Counted from the first letter of the stretch, positions 35,465-48,014 are shown. The stretch is 64,000 nt of DNA from Zygnema cylindricum (GCA_037447655.1 JBBHKE010001196.1:62001-126000), one strand, 5' to 3'. The notes: generated from the letters alone by a model not told the origin. Translations and numbers: made by a program.

Positions 35465-36286
35465 TGTTGAAATAAGTAGTTTTTAGTATATTTTCTAGGT
35501 CTAAATTTATTAGAAAAGAAAATGTAGGCGGCCTGCCTCTATCTCTTCTCTCTCTCTCGCCCCCATACTTGTTGTAGTCACTGAAGGAGAGAGAGAGAGA
35601 GCAATGGAGCCATGGCTGCCTCACCTCTATAGGAAGGACTAAAGAGTGGCTTAAGCCACTCTCAACAAAAGGTTGAGTCCGGCAGGACTCGAACCCCCAA
35701 CCGACAGAGCCCGGCTTAGCCGTTAGCTCTAAACAGTCTGTCGTAGAAGTCCGCCAGGAGATATAGGGTTTCATTAGTATATAAACTATTGTAATGTACT
35801 AGATTCATTTAACTGAAACCCTTAACGCCACACATAGATACAGTTCTACAAAATACGAAGTACTGTACTTGTTTGAAATGGATATCGCGCATTTTGTTTC
35901 GACAGCGAAACAAATATCGCGCAAGTATTTATTACGGCCGAGATTGAATTTTGCGTCAAATCTCACGGCGCACATCATCGCCGAAATCCCGAAATGGTCA
36001 TTTTGGCATTTAGTGACGTGGCATGACCTGGCGCCACGTGGGAAGACATCATTCGGTCGCGGGAATTCGGAGGAACGTACACACGAGTGGAAAGTGGACA
36101 CGCGTCCACTTAATGGCTTTGTCGTACAGAGGCCGTACAGAAAGTACATCGGAAGTAGTATTCTCTAGTACTATAAAGTTTTGTGATTGGTTCATACAGG
36201 CAGTAGATAGGAGATGTGAGAGGGAATTAGGAAAAACTAGGACTTAGGAAAATTAAGGTAGATAGTCCTCTCTCTCTGAGAGTTTG

Positions 36287-36294
36287 TATAAATT
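36287..36294 (+). promoter_or_regulatory. TATA box of copia-C LTR
   Basis: TATAAATT at 36287-36294, repeated in the 3' LTR near 41674. Transcripts would start about 30 bp on, placing the hairpins at 36359-36393 in the first ~70 nt of the RNA. The start site is inferred. Confidence 0.55.
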
Positions 36295-36358
36295 GGCATC
36301 TTTGCCACCCTATAACTTATCGGTTGGTTGGCCGTTTTCAGTGATTTCTTTTTGCTAC

Positions 36359-36393
36359 GGACTCAGGGGAGTCCAAGCTGCACAGGGGTGCAG
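36359..36393 (+). other. tandem U5 hairpins in copia-C leader
   Basis: Stem GGACTC/GAGTCC with loop AGGG (36359-36374) is followed after 3 nt by stem CTGCAC/GTGCAG with the same loop (36378-36393). Copia-E has CTACAC/GTGTAG and copia-A has AGACTC/GAGTCT at the matching places, i.e. paired changes that keep the stems. Confidence 0.7.
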
Positions 36394-36488
36394 TCAAATT
36401 GTCAGTTTGCCTTCTTGGGCAGAAGTGGTCGTGGCTTAAAGTGGGTTAGTTAAACACTATCTAGAGGCTTCCTGTATTCTGTAGTCCA

Positions 36489-39400
36489 ATGGAGGACACA
36501 GAATTGCAGGTTATGGGCCCACCCTCTAGGGTGCCCACCTTCAATGGATCTGGGTTCATCTATTGGGAAGCCATGATGATGGGAGCTTTGTGTGAAAAAC
36601 GATACTGGGGTATCGTGAGTGGACAAGTGAAACGTCCACCTTTGGGAACTCCACCAGGATTTGGGGGAGTAAGGTTTTCTGCAACAACGGCTGCCTCAGC
36701 GGAGGAGGCAGATGATGGGGACAGCAGTGTGTCTGAAAAGGAAAAAGGGAAGGAGACACCCCTCACTCCTATTGCCACAGTATCGGGAGCGGCGACCGTG
36801 ATGACCGTGGAGAACAATACTCAAATGTGGGAGGATGTAAACATGGCTGCCAAGAACTTCATTCTAAGGCACCTCACTCAAGGTTTGGCCACTCGTCATC
36901 TTCACATTTACAAGGCGGAGGAGTTGTGGGAGAGTTTAGTGGAGATTTATAGAGCTGGAACTATTCAGGAGCTCTAGTTGGCTGAGCAAAAGCTATTGAG
37001 TTACACTTACAAAGGAGGAAAGATGTTAGATTACTGTAATGATCTTTCTTGTTTGTATATGGAAATGGAAAGTGCCGGATGGACAGGTAAAATGAAAATG
37101 AAAGTTAACACCCTTATCATGAAATTACCAGATGAGTTCGAAAACATAGTGTACGGAGTACAGGGAATGCCTGATAGTTCATGGAAATGGAACACAGTAG
37201 TCAGGATGATACTTGTAGAGGAAAACACAATGGAGATTAGGAGAGGAGGGAAGAGCATTCAAGCTCTAGCAGCAGGAGGGGACCGATGGGTGAAGGACCG
37301 GAAGAAACCTTATAGAGGGGAAAGAGATCTGTTTGGGGGACAGAGGCCCCCAAAGGGTCTTTGACATTATTTCAAAAAACCGGGACACTTTATTGCAGAT
37401 TGTGTCAAGCTATCGGAGCTGAGGCTCGAAGAGAACCGTGGAGGAGGTTCTTCCGCAGGGAAGAAAAAGGCACTTGTGGTTACAAAGGTGTCAAGAGAAA
37501 CCAAGGATGAGTCATCTGAGGAGGATGGGGAGCTTCTTCTTGACGAGAGTCTGAAGGAGAAGGAGATCCCTCGGAGGCAAAAGTGTGCCCTTGGAGCAAT
37601 TCGGGAAGCTCCAGAGGAAGGATGGATCATCTACTCAGGTGCATCCATGCATATGTGTCGTGATAAAGAACTCTTGACTAAGTTAAGAAAGATTCCTACT
37701 GTAGAGATAGAGTATGGGGATGGGAGAGTGGTTACTACAGATCTAGTGGGATCAGTAGATCTGAAAGTCTTAGTGAAGGGTAAAACTTCTATACTTACAT
37801 TCTCAGATGTACTTTACATTCCTCAGCTGAGTAAAAATCTTGTCTCTACGTCTGTGTTAGATGACAAAGAGTTTGATACTTTCACTAGAAAGGGAGTCTT
37901 TACAGCTAAGTATCGAGATGAAGTTTACTTTACAGCAGATAAGGGTAGCCAAGGAATGTTTAGGCTTAACTTGAGTAATGAAAAAAAGAATGCTTACTAT
38001 GTTGGTGTTCCTAAGGTGATGATTTGGCATAAGCGGTTGGGGCATGTGAATTTTGATAGGTTAAGGAAAATGAAAAAGCTTGGGGTAGTAGATGGCATTC
38101 AGTTTGGGGATAATTAAGTGATGGATGATTGTAGTGGTTGTGCTCAAGGTAAGGCTCACAGACTTCCTTTTCCCAAAGCCGCCACATATAGAGGTGAGAA
38201 AGTGTTAGATTTGGTCCACACAGACATTTTGGGACCTGCAAAAGTACCTTTGGTTGGAGCGAAGAGGTTTATGATGACAATAACTGATGATTGGTCTAGA
38301 TACTCTAGAGTCTACTATCTGAAAAATAAGTCTGAAGCATCAACTTACTTCAAAGTATATAAATCATGGAGTGAGAAATTGCATGAAACCCCTATTAAGA
38401 GGATAAAGAGTGATAATGGGGGAGAATATACCTCTAACTAATTTCAGGAATATCTAAGAGATGAGGGAGTGCAAAACCCGAAAACTGTACCATATAACCC
38501 ATAACAAAATGGGGTAGCTGAGAGGTTGAATAGAACACTAGGAGATAGTGCATGCAGTATGTTGGCAGACAAGAAAATAGGAAAGAGATTTTGGGCAGAG
38601 GCAATGAATTGTGCCAACTATATTAAAAATATAGTCCTCACCTCACCTGTAAAGGGAGTGACACCTTATGAGAGATGGGTTGGAAGGAAACCAGATATCT
38701 CACACCTTAAAGTATTTGGTAGCGAAGTTTACAGTCTTGACATGGATAGGAAAAAATGGAAACTAGATGCTAAGGGAAAACCTAGATACTTTGTGGGATA
38801 TGATGAGTATGTTAAGGGATATAGAGTCTATGACTTAGCAAAGAAAGATATCATTCTGGTCAAACACTTAGTTGTCATGGATGAAGGGAAGTCATTTGAC
38901 CCCTTCAAATATACAAAGAAGATAAGGATCACATTTGAGTCCGAAAGAGAGGAGAACTCAGTCGTTCCCGAAAAAGACATGAGTAAAACTGTGATTACAG
39001 ATTCAGGGGAGATCGAAGATACACGAGACTCACCGGAAACCTCACATACTCCTATGGACTTCGAGGAGATAGAAGAAGCGGAACAAGATACGGTTTTTAT
39101 GGACAAGAGAGTCGATGAGACAGTGATAAGAAATCCAAGACTTCTATCCATTCCAGCTTCGGAGTTTGAGGGAGCAAGGAGGAGCATCTAAAGGATACAG
39201 GAAAAACAAGCTGCCCATAAGGTAACTAAGCTATCTCACCTAGATGAGCCTCAGTCTTACTTAGAGGCAGTGAATAGTCCAGAGAAAGAAAGATGGATTA
39301 GAGCCATAAATGATGAGATGGCTTCTATCATGGAAGCAAATACTTGGGAACTAACGGACTTCCCTTTAGACAGAAAACCTATTGGATGTAAAAGGGTATT

Positions 39401-40838
39401 TAAACTAAAACTGAACCCAGATAATACAATTGAGAGGTATAAGGCTCGATTGGTAGCGAAGGGGTTCACCCAAAAAGAGGGGATTGACTATGAGGAGACC
39501 TTTGCTCTAGTTGTTCGATTCCCATCGGTAAGGATTCTCCTCAGTCTGGCCGCAGCGGAAGACATGGAAATACACCAGATGGACATTAAGACTGCTTTTC
39601 TCAATGGTGAGTTAGAGGAAGAAATTTTTATGAGGCAACCCAAGGGGTTTGTGGAAGAAAGAGAAGAGAGCAAAGTCTGCAGGCTCATAAAGTCCTTAAA
39701 TGGACTCAAACAGGCTCCCCGACAGTGGAATAAGAAACTAGATGAGTTTCTCACCGATATTGGATACATCCGGATCAGCTTTGACCATTCTATCTATATG
39801 TTTGAAGATGAGAATGGTGTCATTTTTATTGCAATTTATATGGATGATCTGCTTGTGTTTAGTAAGTCTTTGGAGAATATCAATAGGCTAAAGAAAGATC
39901 TTAGGGGCAGATTTGATATGAAGGATTTAGGGGAGGCAAAATATATTTTGGGGATCCAAATGGAGAGAGATAGGGGGAAGAAGATTATCAAACTTACTCG
40001 GAAAGAAGCAATAGGTAATATGCTTGAGAAATTCCAGATGGAAAATGCTAACAGTTGTACCACTCCCATGGACTTGAAAAAAGTAAGTGATGGGAGTGTA
40101 GAAGGAGGAGTGATGATCTTAGACGATCAGATGAGTCCAGAGGAGAGAGAGTTCATGAAGTCTATCCCTTATAGACAGGTCGTAGGAAGCTTAATCTATT
40201 TTATGAATTGTACCAGGCCGGACATAGCGGCGGCAGTTGGTGTACTCAGTAGGAGTCTTAATGATCCTAGGAAGAGGGATTGGGAGGCAGCCAAGAGAGT
40301 CATGAGATATCTGGTGGGAACTAGAGAGTTATGGTTGCATTTGGGAGGGGAGCACACTGACATCACTACTTGGAGTGATGCCAGTTATGGGGACGCACCT
40401 ATGAGACGATGCACTTCTGGGTATGTGTTGTATGTTGGGGAAGGTGCTTGCTGTTGGAGCAGTAAGCAACAAAAGGTGGTTGCTCAGTCCACTATGGAGG
40501 CTGAGTACATGGCCTCTTGTTCTGCTGTGAAAGAGTTGATGTGGGTCAAGTCCTTACTGCAAGAACTGGGGTATATGAAAGAGGGAGTGCATGAAGTTTT
40601 TTGTGATAATCAAGCGGCCATAGCAATTGCAGCCAATCCAAAACATCATTTTAAGGCTAAACATATGGACATAAGATTAAGTTTTGTAAGAGAAAAAGTG
40701 GAGAATAAAATAGTGAATCTTGTATATAGATCTGATGAGGAAATGGTGGCTGACATGATGACAAAACCTGTGCCCTCTCCAAAGTTAAAATATTGTAGGG
40801 AAAAATGTGGCTTAAAAGAAAAATTAAAATTAGACTAG
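36489..40838 (+). pseudogene. copia-C gag-pol, one frame with six stops
   Basis: The frame from ATG 36489 (inside the LTR) to TAG 40836-40838 spans 1450 codons with no net frameshift. Six in-frame stops start at 36975, 37362 (at the first Cys of the CCHC knuckle), 38115, 38439, 38502 and 39189. Gag, protease, integrase (HTDILGP, DNGGEYT, NGVAERLN), RT (active site YMDD, about 39838) and RNase H are all recognisable. The protease motif reads YSGAS: the catalytic Asp codon is TAC at 37632-37634, so protease would be dead even without the stops. Decay by substitutions and not indels is striking. Confidence 0.93.
36509..36523 (+). other. copia-C PBS (initiator tRNA-Met positions 26-40)
   Basis: GGTTATGGGCCCACC adjoins the LTR end and is exactly complementary to GGTGGGCCCATAACC in the anticodon arm of plant initiator tRNA-Met as I recall it. 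It is the best match among the elements. Confidence 0.8.
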
Positions 40839-40851
40839 AAAATAAGGGGAG
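40839..40851 (+). other. polypurine tract of copia-C
   Basis: AAAATAAGGGGAG directly precedes the 3' LTR start TGTTGAAATAAG and is identical to that of copia-A. Confidence 0.9.
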
Positions 40852-41894
40852 TGTTGAAATAAGTAGTTTTTAGTATATTTTCTAGGTCTAAATTTATTAG
40901 AAAAGAAAATGTAGGCAGCCTGCCTCTATCTCTTCTCTCTCTCTCGCCCCCATACTTGTTGTAGTCACTGAAGGAGAGAGAGAGAGAGCAATGGAGCCAT
41001 GGCTGCCTCAACTCCATAGGAAGGACTAAAGAGTGGCTTAAGCCACTCTCAACAAAAGGTTGAGTCCGGCAGGACTCGAACCCCCGACCGGCAGAGCGCG
41101 GCGTAGCTGTTAGCTCTAACCAGTCTATCGTAGTCGTTCGCTAGGAGATATAGGGTTTCATTAGTATATAAACTATTGTACTGTACTAGATTCATTTAAC
41201 TGAAACCCTTCAAGCCACACATAGATACAGTTCTACAAAATACGAAGTACTGTACTTCTTTGAAATGGATATCGCGCATTTTGTTTCGACAGCGAAACAA
41301 ATATTGCGCAAGTATTTATTACGGCCGAGATTGAATTTCGCGTCAAATCTAACGGCGCACATCATCGTCGAAATCCCAGAATGGTCATTTTGGCATTTAG
41401 TGACGTGGCATGACTTGGCGCCACGTGGGAAGACATCATTCGGTCGCGGGAATTCCGAGGAACGTACGAACGAGTGGAAAGTGGACACGCGTCCACTTAA
41501 TGGCCTTGTCGTACAGAGGCCGTACAGAAAGTACATCGGTAGTAGTACTTTCTAGTACTATACAGTTTTGTGATTGGTTCGTACAGGTAGTAGATAGGAG
41601 CTGTGAGAGGGAATTAGGAAAAACTAGGACTTAGGAAAATTTAGGTAGATAATCCTCTCTCTCTGAGAGTTTGTATAAATTGGCATCTTTGCCACCCTAT
41701 AACTTATCGTTTGGTTGGCCGTTTTCAGTGATTCTTTTTGCTACGGACTCAGGGGAGTCCACGCTACACAGGGGTTCAATCAAATTGTCAATTTGCCTTC
41801 TTGGGCAGAAGTGGTCGTGGCTTAAAGTGGGTTAGTTAAACACTATCTAGAGGCTTCCTATATTCTGTAGTCCAATGGATGACACAGAATTGCA
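40852..41894 (+). repeat. copia-C 3' LTR
   Basis: Near copy of 35465-36508, with tRNA-like module (B-box-like 41072-41082, A-box-like about 41109-41126) and TATA box. The second U5 hairpin is partly decayed here. Confidence 0.93.
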
Positions 41895-42667
41895 AAAAAC
41901 TGTCTAGATGTCCATCTGGTGCACCTCCATGTCTTGCGCTGCTGCTAGACTGAGAAGTATGCGGACAGAGGGAATTCTGACGACTGGGGCAAAGGTTTCC
42001 TCATTGTCAATTCCCTATTTTTGGGTAAATCCCTTTGCCACTAATCGGGCCTTGTAGCGCTCAATTGTGTTATTTGGGTTCACTTTTAATTTAAAAACCC
42101 ACTTACAACTGATTAGTTTTTGGTTAGGTGAACAATCCACCAGCTCCCAAGTATTAGCTGCCATAATTGAGGCCATTTCCTCGTTAATGGCTGTCTTCCA
42201 CCGGTTCTTTTCTAGAAAAACATCGCCTCTCAATAAGTTTGAGGTTTATCTTGATGAGATAGTTTTTTAAACTTGTTATTAACTTGTTTTTCTTGCAATA
42301 TTTTGCTACTACTCCTTCCCCCCTCAAAATCTGTTGTCGGAATAGATGGTTCTCGTGGATTCTTTCGAACAATCTCCGCTTCTCCCCTATCCCTTAATTC
42401 CAAATCAATTTCCACCACGTCTTCCGCTTTGGTAGAATTTTTACCGGAGTTTCTGCAGCCGAGTCCTTTTCAGTCTTATTTGTACCTGCAAGAATATCAT
42501 CTTCTCTAAAACCTCGATAGTTAGGAAGCTCAAAGTCATCGGAATTTTCAGACTCAAAACTGATTTTTACTAACTTTGTATAATTGAAGGGATCCACAGA
42601 CTATCCTTTATCCATAACTACTAGATGCTTTACTAAAATTATATCTTCCCTTTTTAGATCATTAACT
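41895..42667 (-). pseudogene. copia-D pol: integrase tail to RT front
   Basis: The minus strand reads from the copia-E junction: LKREDIILVKHLVVMDKG, an acidic linker, EFEGG/SSK-type linker, then RT front ([40 protein letters not shown]). There are stops (e.g. within DIK and MDKGK) and at least two frameshifts. Both ends are element junctions: copia-C at 41894 and copia-E at 42668. Confidence 0.9.
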
Positions 42668-43621
42668 TGTTTAACAAGGTATTTTTTTAGTCTTTTTTTT
42701 CTTTTATGGTCTTCCAGCAACCTTCATACTTGTCATAAGTCACTGATGACTTGCAGGCAGCCATGGCTGTCTCATACAGGTAAGGAGACAGAGCAGAAGC
42801 TTTAAATTCATGTAAAACTTATGCAATCCCTAGAAGGACTTTAACGAGTGACCTCAAGATATAGGCCGTACGGCGTAGTCGTTATCCTTATCCACTAGGT
42901 CCTAACGAAACGATATACATATTAGGTTTGGTATTAATTTATAATGTGACACGTCGGCATACTTCACTTAAACATATTACGAGACGAAACGAACATGAAA
43001 CGTGCGAGACCGCACGAAATAAAATACCGCACGAAACGACATCAAATTTCGACGGACAAAATTGAAAGTCGTTCGCGATCGACGGCTTGCGGAGGAGCCG
43101 GAATTCCATAATGTTTTTGGCGGTTTGCTGAGCATATGTCGGCGGGTGACACATGGCGAAAAATGATTCGAAAACGGATATCACTGAGGGAGCAGCTTCG
43201 GTTCAGGAACTAACATGCGTCAGCGGAGCGGCCATGCCGTACTATGGCCGTATAAGAAGTACAGCGGTACTCGTACCTTCTTGTACCTTACAGTCATTTG
43301 ATTGGATAGGTACACTAGTAGTAGGCTTAGAGAGGAAGTTTAGGACTTAGAATATTTTTTGAATTCAGCCTCTCTCCCAGAGTGCTTCTGTATTTATGGA
43401 CCAACTTTGGTCAGCCATAACTTAATGCTCAGGTGAGCAAATTCAGTGATTCTTTTTGCAGCGGACTCAGGGGAGTCCAGGCTACACAGGGTGTAGTAGG
43501 TCAGAGTTTTTGCATCCCAAGGTGGGACTTATTCAGTGTCAAATTCAAAAGTGCATATATTATCCTAGAGGCTTCACATAAGCTGGACATTCTGTGTACC
43601 AATGGAGGTCACAGAATTACA
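42668..43621 (+). repeat. copia-E 5' LTR
   Basis: 954 bp, TGTTTAACAAGG...GAATTACA. U5 hairpins: GGACTC/GAGTCC at 43463-43478 and CTACAC/GTGTAG with loop AGG at 43482-43496. The gag ATG at 43602 lies inside. The antisense tRNA-like module around 42832-42905 is more worn here than in the 3' LTR. Confidence 0.92.
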
Positions 43622-46600
43622 GGTTATTGGCCCACCCTCTAGGGTGCCCATTTTCAATGGAACTGGGTTCATTTATTAGGAAACTATGATGAGGGGTGCA
43701 CTTTTTGAAAAAAGGCTTTGGGGCATTGTGAGTGGTCGTGTGTGTAGCCATCGGCAAAATTGGGAGTTCCACCAGGGTTTGGAGGATCTCTGTTCACGGG
43801 AGAATCTACGGGGGCAGAGGTGATAGAGGATGTTGGAGAAAGCATCGTGTCAGACATAGGGAAGGAGAAAGGGAAGGATAAACTCACACCGATGCCTACA
43901 AGATCGGTTTCGATAGCAGATGTTCAAAAAAAACCGAGGCTAATGATAGTGAAATGTGGGATTTCAACAATACCGTTGCGACTCATTTTATTCTCGGGCG
44001 TCTCACCCAGGCAGTGGCTACACCTCATCTTCATGTTGACAAGGCAAACGAGTTGTGAGAGGCTCTTGTCAACATTTACAAGAGCGGTAAAATTCAGCAG
44101 CAGAAGCAAGCATATCAGAAGGTACAAGCATATGTATACAAAGGGGGAAAGATGTTAGATTTTTGTAATGACTTGGCTGGGTAATTTATGGAGTTAGAGA
44201 GTGCAGGGAAAAGGGAGACCGAGAAGGAGAAGGTGAATACTTTGTTGATGAAACTCCCAGATGATTATGAAAACATTATTAACACGGTTCAGGATTTGCC
44301 AGATCATCGATGGATCTGGAACTTCGTTGTGGGAATGATTTTGGTTGGGAAAGCACAATTGAGATTCGGAGAGGAGGAAAGAGTGTTTAGGCATTGGCTG
44401 CTGGCACTAACTGGGGGGGTAAGGATTCTAAGCAACCTTATGGGAACTTTGGTAGAGGAGGAAGAGGAAACCATGACGGGTCTAGATCTAGGGCTCCGAA
44501 GGGGCTTTGCCAATTTTGTAAGAAGTCGTGACACTACATGGCAGAGTGCACTAAGTTGATGGAACAGAGATTGAAAGAGGAATCGATTGGAAAACCGGCC
44601 GGAAAGAAAAAGATGGCGTTCGTCGCAACACAAGTCGTGGGAGAGGATACTGATGATGACGATGGAGAACTTCTCCTCAACAAGGAGTTGGAGGTGAAAG
44701 GTGAGCCGGAGATTCCAAGGAGGCAAAAGTATGCTTTCGGTGGAGTGAAAGAAGCTCTTGAAGAAGGATGGATCATTGATTCAGGAGCCTCTATACATAT
44801 GTGTAGAGAAAAACCATTGTTTACCAAAATGAGAAAGATCCCTACTGTAGAGATAGAGTATGGGGATGGGAGAATAGTGACCACTAATTCAATGGGATCA
44901 GTAGATCTGAAGGTCCTAGTTGATGGAAAGACATCTATAATCACTTTCTCTGATGTTCTTTTTATTCCGGAGCTGAACAAAAATCTTATCTCTACGTCAG
45001 GCTTAGATGATAAGGGTTTTGGGACTAGTACTAACAAAGGAGTCTTTGTTGCTAGCTATGAGAATGAATTGTACTTCACAGCTGAAAAGGGTAGCCAAGG
45101 AATGTTAAGGCTGAATTTGAGTAATGGAAAGACAGGAGTTTACTATGTTGGTGTAAGTGATTTGATGATGTGGCATAAAAGATTGGGACATGTGCATCTA
45201 GATAGGTTGAAGGAAATGAAGAAAACAGGTGTAGTTGAGGGCATACAGTTTGGAGATAATGAGACTTTGGATGTTTTTAGTAGGTGTGCTCAAGGAAAGG
45301 CCCACAGATTGCCTTTTCCAAAAGCCGCAACATATAAGGGTGAAAAGGTTTTAGATTTGGTTCACACTGACATATGGGGACCGGCCAAAGTGCCATCAGT
45401 TGGAGGGAAAAGATTTATGCTTACTATCACTGATGATTGGTCAAGATACTCTCGAGTATATTTCTTGAAAAACAAATCTGAGGCTTCGGCTTATTTTAAA
45501 GAATATAAATCATGGAGTGAAAAGCTTCATGAGACACCTATAAAGAGAATAAGAAGTGATAATGGGGGGGAATTCACTTATAATGAGTTCGAGGATTACT
45601 TGAAAGAGGAAGGGGTTCAACACCAAAAGACAGTCCCAAAGAACCCGGAACAAAATGGTGTAGCCGAGAGACTAAATCGGACATTAAGTGATAGTGCCCA
45701 TAGCATGTTGACGGGTAAAAAGATAAGGAAAAGTTTTTGGGCAGAAAAAATGAATTGTGCTAACTATCTCAAAAATAGAGTCCTTACCTCAGCTGTAAAA
45801 GGTCAAACACCTTATGAAAGATCGACCGGGAGAAAACCTAACATATCACACTTAAAGGTGTTTGGAAGTCAAGTGTTCAGTTTAAACACAAAAAAATCTG
45901 ATTGGAAGTTAGACGCTAGAGGAAAGCCGGGATACTTACTTGGGTATGATGAGAACGTAAAAGGGTATAGAGTTTATGATCTCGGAAAAGAAGACATAAT
46001 TCTAGTGAAACACTTGGTAGTTATGGATGAAGGAAAATCAATAGATCCATTTAAGTACACTAAACCGGTTAGAATTAGATTTGAATCCGAAAGTGAATTA
46101 GATTCAGATTCTACTAACCGAACTCCGGTTCAGCCTGACTTTGCAGAGGAAGAGGAAAAACTGACCGAGAGATATCCTCTCTTGGAGTCACAACATCCCG
46201 TTCAAACCGAGGAAGAAAATGAAGAAAAACTAGAAACGGACGATGAACGTCCGGAGATGGACTTCACGGATAGGGGAGAAGTCGAAGTTGTTCGGAGAAA
46301 CCCGAAATCGCCCTCCATTCTAGCATCGGAGTTTGAAGGAGGAAGGAGAAGCAGCAAGAGACTTCAAGAGAGACAAGTGAACAACAAGGTAACTAAGCCG
46401 TAACATTTGAGTGAACCTCAGACTTACTCGGATGCAGTTAATAGTCCGGAAGGTGGTAGATGGGTGACAGCTATTAATGATGAGATGGCTTCCAATATGG
46501 AAGCAAACACCTGGGAGTTGGTGGATTGTCCTCCGAATAGAAAGATAATAGGATGCAAGTGGGTATTTAAGTTGAAGCTCAATCCTGATAACACTATCGA

Positions 46601-48001
46601 GCGATACAAGGCCAGATTAGTGGCAAAGGGGTTCACACAGAAGGAGGGAATCGATTATGAGGAGACCTTTGCTCCGGTTGTTATATTCCCCTCCGTCCGG
46701 ATTTTACTTAGTCTAGCGGCAGCGGAAGACATGGAAGTGCACCAGATGGACATCAAAACTGCTTTCTTACATGGAGAATTGGAAGAAGAGATTTTCATGA
46801 GAGAACCGAAAGGATTTGTGGAGAAAGGAGAAGAAAGCAAGGTGTGTAGATTGATAAAGTCCCTTTATGGACTAAAGCAAGCTCCACGCCAATGGAACAA
46901 AAAGTTGGACGAGTTCTTGACGAATTTGGGATATATCCGAATCAGTTCAGATCATTCGATCTACTTATTTCAGGATGAGGAAGGAGTAATTTTCATTGCC
47001 ATATATGTTGACGATTTGCTTGTGTTAAGTAAATCAATGGTGAAAATTAATAGATTGAAAAAGGATCTAAAGACTAGATTTGAAATGAAAGATTTGGGGG
47101 AGGCAAAGTACAAATTGGGAATTCAAATAGAGAGGGATAGAGAAAAGAAAATAATTAGACTAACTGAAAAGGAAGCAATTGGGAATATGCTGGAAAAATT
47201 TCAAATGGATAAAGCAAATAGTTGTATAACTCCAATGGACTTAAAGAAGGGAAGTGAGGGGATCTCAGAAGAGGGAATCTTCATCTTAGATAATGAGTTA
47301 GGACCTGAAGAAAGTAAGTTCATGCAAACTATTCTGTACAGACAGGTTGTCTGTACTTTGATCTATTTTATGAATTGTACTCGTCTTGATATAGCAGCAG
47401 CTGTGGGGGTATAAAGTAGGAGTCTGAATGATCCTAGAAAGAAAGATTGGGAAGCGGCCAAAAGGGTCATGCGGTACTTGATAGGGACAAGAGATCTATG
47501 GTTGCATTTGGGAGGGGATAATACTGACATCACCACTAGGAGTGATGCTAGTTATGGGGATGCTCCGATGAGGAGGTGTACTTCTGGGTATTTGTTATAT
47601 GCAGGGAATGGAGCTTATTGTTGGAGCAGCAAGCAACAAAAGGTGATTGCTCAGTCTACCATGGAGGCTGAGTATATGGCCTCTTGTTCGGCAGTGAAAG
47701 AGTTAATGTTAATGAAATCTTTGCTTCAAGAATTGGGATATATGAAGAATGGAGTGCAAAAAATATTTTGTGACAATCAAGCTGCGATTGCAATTTCAGC
47801 AAACCTTAAACATCACTTTAACGCAAAACATATGGATATTCGTTTGAGCTTTGTTAGAGAAAAGGTTGAGAATAAAATAATTAGCTTAGAATATAGACAA
47901 GAGATCGAGAGATGGTAGCAGATATGATGACAAAATCGGTTCCTTCTCCCAAACTGATATTTTGCAGGGATAAATGTGGGCTAAAGCAAAAGCTAGACTA
48001 G
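43602..48001 (+). pseudogene. copia-E gag-pol, gag frameshifted, pol mostly open
   Basis: Gag (43602 to about 44540) has stops and several frameshifts, though its core and the end of the CCHC knuckle are readable. From 44538 to 46403 one open frame covers protease (DSGAS, Asp codon 44778-44780), pre-integrase (WHKRLGHVHLDRL), integrase (HTDIWGP, DNGGEFT, NGVAERLN) and the acidic linker. TAA at 46401-46403 breaks it. The frame goes on through RT (YVDDLLVLS, about 47007) to TAA at 47412-47414 and through RNase H to a frameshift near 47905. The natural stop is TAG 47999-48001. Replication-competent length, inactive by point decay. Confidence 0.92.
43622..43636 (+). other. copia-E PBS
   Basis: GGTTATTGGCCCACC, one change from the consensus complementary to the initiator tRNA-Met anticodon arm; it directly follows the LTR. 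Confidence 0.72.
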
Positions 48002-48014
48002 AAAATAAGGGGAG
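48002..48014 (+). other. polypurine tract of copia-E
   Basis: AAAATAAGGGGAG, directly before the 3' LTR at 48015. Confidence 0.9.

Larger units (their letters stand above)
35465..36508 (+). repeat. copia-C 5' LTR
   Basis: Contains an antisense tRNA-like module (B-box-like 35685-35695, A-box-like about 35722-35739). A palindrome TTTGTTTCG-acag-CGAAACAAA (35893-35914) is flanked by direct ATATCGCGC words. ACGTGG motifs lie at 36013-36041, a TATAAATT box at 36287-36294 and two U5 hairpins at 36359-36393. It nearly matches 40852-41894. Confidence 0.93.
35465..41894 (+). mobile_element. copia-C, full-length copia element inserted in copia-D
   Basis: LTRs at 35465-36508 (1044 bp) and 40852-41894 (1043 bp), TGTTGAAATAAG...AATTGCA, flank one gag-pol frame with PBS and polypurine tract. 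The flanks AAAGA (35460-35464) and AAAAA (41895-41899) form a 5-bp duplication with one change. With the element and one duplication removed, the minus-strand copia-D RT frame is continuous, which confirms both ends. Confidence 0.95.
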
